Shown here in pieces: positions 63,049 through 64,000 of a stretch of DNA of 64,000 bases (its first letter is position 1; the number at the start of each line of letters is the position of its first letter). Source of the DNA: Ailanthus altissimus (taxonomy: Eukaryota > Streptophyta > Magnoliopsida > Sapindales > Simaroubaceae). The notes under the pieces were generated by a model, which saw only the letters and a list, made by a program, of their open reading frames with translations, had not been told where the DNA came from and searched no databases. The position numbers and the translations under genes are program-made. Location of the stretch: the NCBI GenBank assembly GCA_946807835.1, contig OX327683.1:18729001-18793000 (forward strand), in the 5' to 3' direction.

Positions 63049-63935
63049 GGGTGACATTAAGCCTTTAGGTTCTAAGCCCTACATATATCTACATGAATAC
63101 TCCAAGTTGATTGAGGCCAATTTGACTTCACTCAAGAGTCGATTTGGAATCTCCAATCAATTACACTCAGAGTTCCTCAGTTTGGAAAGTCTCTACCGTT
63201 TCCCCCAGATTGGGAAGTAGCTATGTTTAAAGAGTTCCTTGTCTTGGGACTTAAGCTTCCTCTATAACCTCAATTTAGGGAGTTACTAGACATTCTCGAC
63301 ATAGCCCCTGCCTAGCTTACTACTGCAGCTTGAAGATGCATAATAGTTTGCCACGTGTTATGAAAGATTGCCCTAAGTGAGGATTTCACTGTTTAAGATT
63401 TCAAAAACCTTTTTCGCCTTAGGAGGAGCAACCTCGCTGAAGGTATCTACTATGTTAGCTCATGGGACATGAACACCAACCCCAAAATAAATATAAATCT
63501 TAAACTGACTGAAAAAGGCATTGGTTTTTCACTGGTGGAGATTAAGGCTCCACGACAAAAGTTGGTCACCACTTAAAGGACGTTCGCTCTCAATTCGTCT
63601 TTGAGGGTATAAATTTTTGCCCCTCCTAGTCTTTATACTCTCTTTGAGCTATTTATGTGTTGTTGTGGAAAACTATGAATTTACTACTATGTTTACTTCT
63701 TTTGCTTGTGATTGACTTATCCTCAGTACCTTACTGGTCTAAGTATTTGAAGCTCGCTCATTCTACTGAAGTGAGAGTTGCTTTTACCGCTAAAGAGTTT
63801 GCTGACTTGGCTACTGATTACTCGAACGTATTAGATGAAGTCCACCTAAAAGAGGCTGGGTTGATTGAATCAGAACCTGTTGAGGCTCCTAAAATAGCTG
63901 GGCGACTTTTTTCTTCCTTATATTTGGTGTTTTGA
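63049..63935 (+). pseudogene. Degenerate gypsy-type transposon protein (Transposase_28-like)
   Basis: A broken plus-strand frame carries a pattern resembling the plant putative gypsy-type transposon domain (PF04195): WEVAMFKEFLVLGLKLPL, then QFRELLDILDIAPA, then FKNLFRLRR. It has several in-frame stops (near 63266, 63314 and 63330). A further open stretch (63657-63935, with VRVAFTAKEFADLATDYSNV) may be the downstream coiled-coil part. Clearly non-functional if real. The family call is tentative. Confidence 0.4.
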
Positions 63936-64000
63936 TATTTGTGTGATAGTATCCGCTTTGTGGTTGAGTTATTGTAGTGAAATCATTAATTTTCTTCTTG

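Overview
This is a gene-poor, AT-rich stretch of a flowering-plant nuclear genome, almost certainly a eudicot. The evidence is spliced genes with GT-AG introns, a nuclear-type tRNA-Ser(GCT), a DUF506 gene, a PBS1-like receptor-like cytoplasmic kinase, a plant cytosolic triosephosphate isomerase, and nested Ty1-copia and Ty3-gypsy retrotransposons with initiator-tRNA-Met primer sites. The species cannot be fixed from the sequence.

Layout. 1-722: the 3' end of a Copia element, cut by the window edge. 1456-1537: tRNA-Ser. 3821-5356 (-): three-exon DUF506/PDDEXK-like gene. 5.4-12.5 kb: AT-rich intergenic DNA with a SINE-like patch and small foldbacks. 12473-21243: a nest of retroelements. An old plus-strand Copia relative has been invaded by a minus-strand Copia (12991-19140, TSD TTGGA), one of whose LTRs carries its own 827-bp insertion (TSD GTTTC). 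The right end of the nest is a large inverted repeat made of two 3' ends facing each other. 21833-30403 (-): the GINS replication subunit PSF2, whose 5' exons are separated from the rest by a 6.2-kb Copia (23977-30221). That Copia holds an old, truncated gypsy fragment (27285-29349). 34891-38421 (+): intact nine-exon triosephosphate isomerase, with a decayed copy of its last three exons at 42025-43660. 45131-45817: long foldback MITE. 47281-49878 (+): intact six-exon RLCK-VII kinase. 50738-53740 (+): RlmN-like radical-SAM rRNA methyltransferase pseudogene. 55130-56100: AT-rich satellite with a period near 195 bp. 56780-60371: very young, complete but non-autonomous chromovirus-type gypsy element. 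60.4-64 kb: tandem repeat plus a degenerate gypsy-type element.

The three clearly intact genes (DUF506, TPI, RLCK) are unrelated housekeeping or signalling genes. Nothing suggests an operon-like cluster. The most informative biology is in the mobile DNA. The young chromovirus-like element has gag, protease and the integrase C-terminal/chromodomain tail, but lacks the catalytic core of reverse transcriptase, RNase H and integrase. The old, heavily mutated fragment at 27-29 kb appears to share the same internal junction. This points to a long-lived non-autonomous lineage rather than a single broken copy.

Limits. Alignments, LTR differences and exon boundaries were done by eye. Boundaries of old elements are approximate, and no database search was run.
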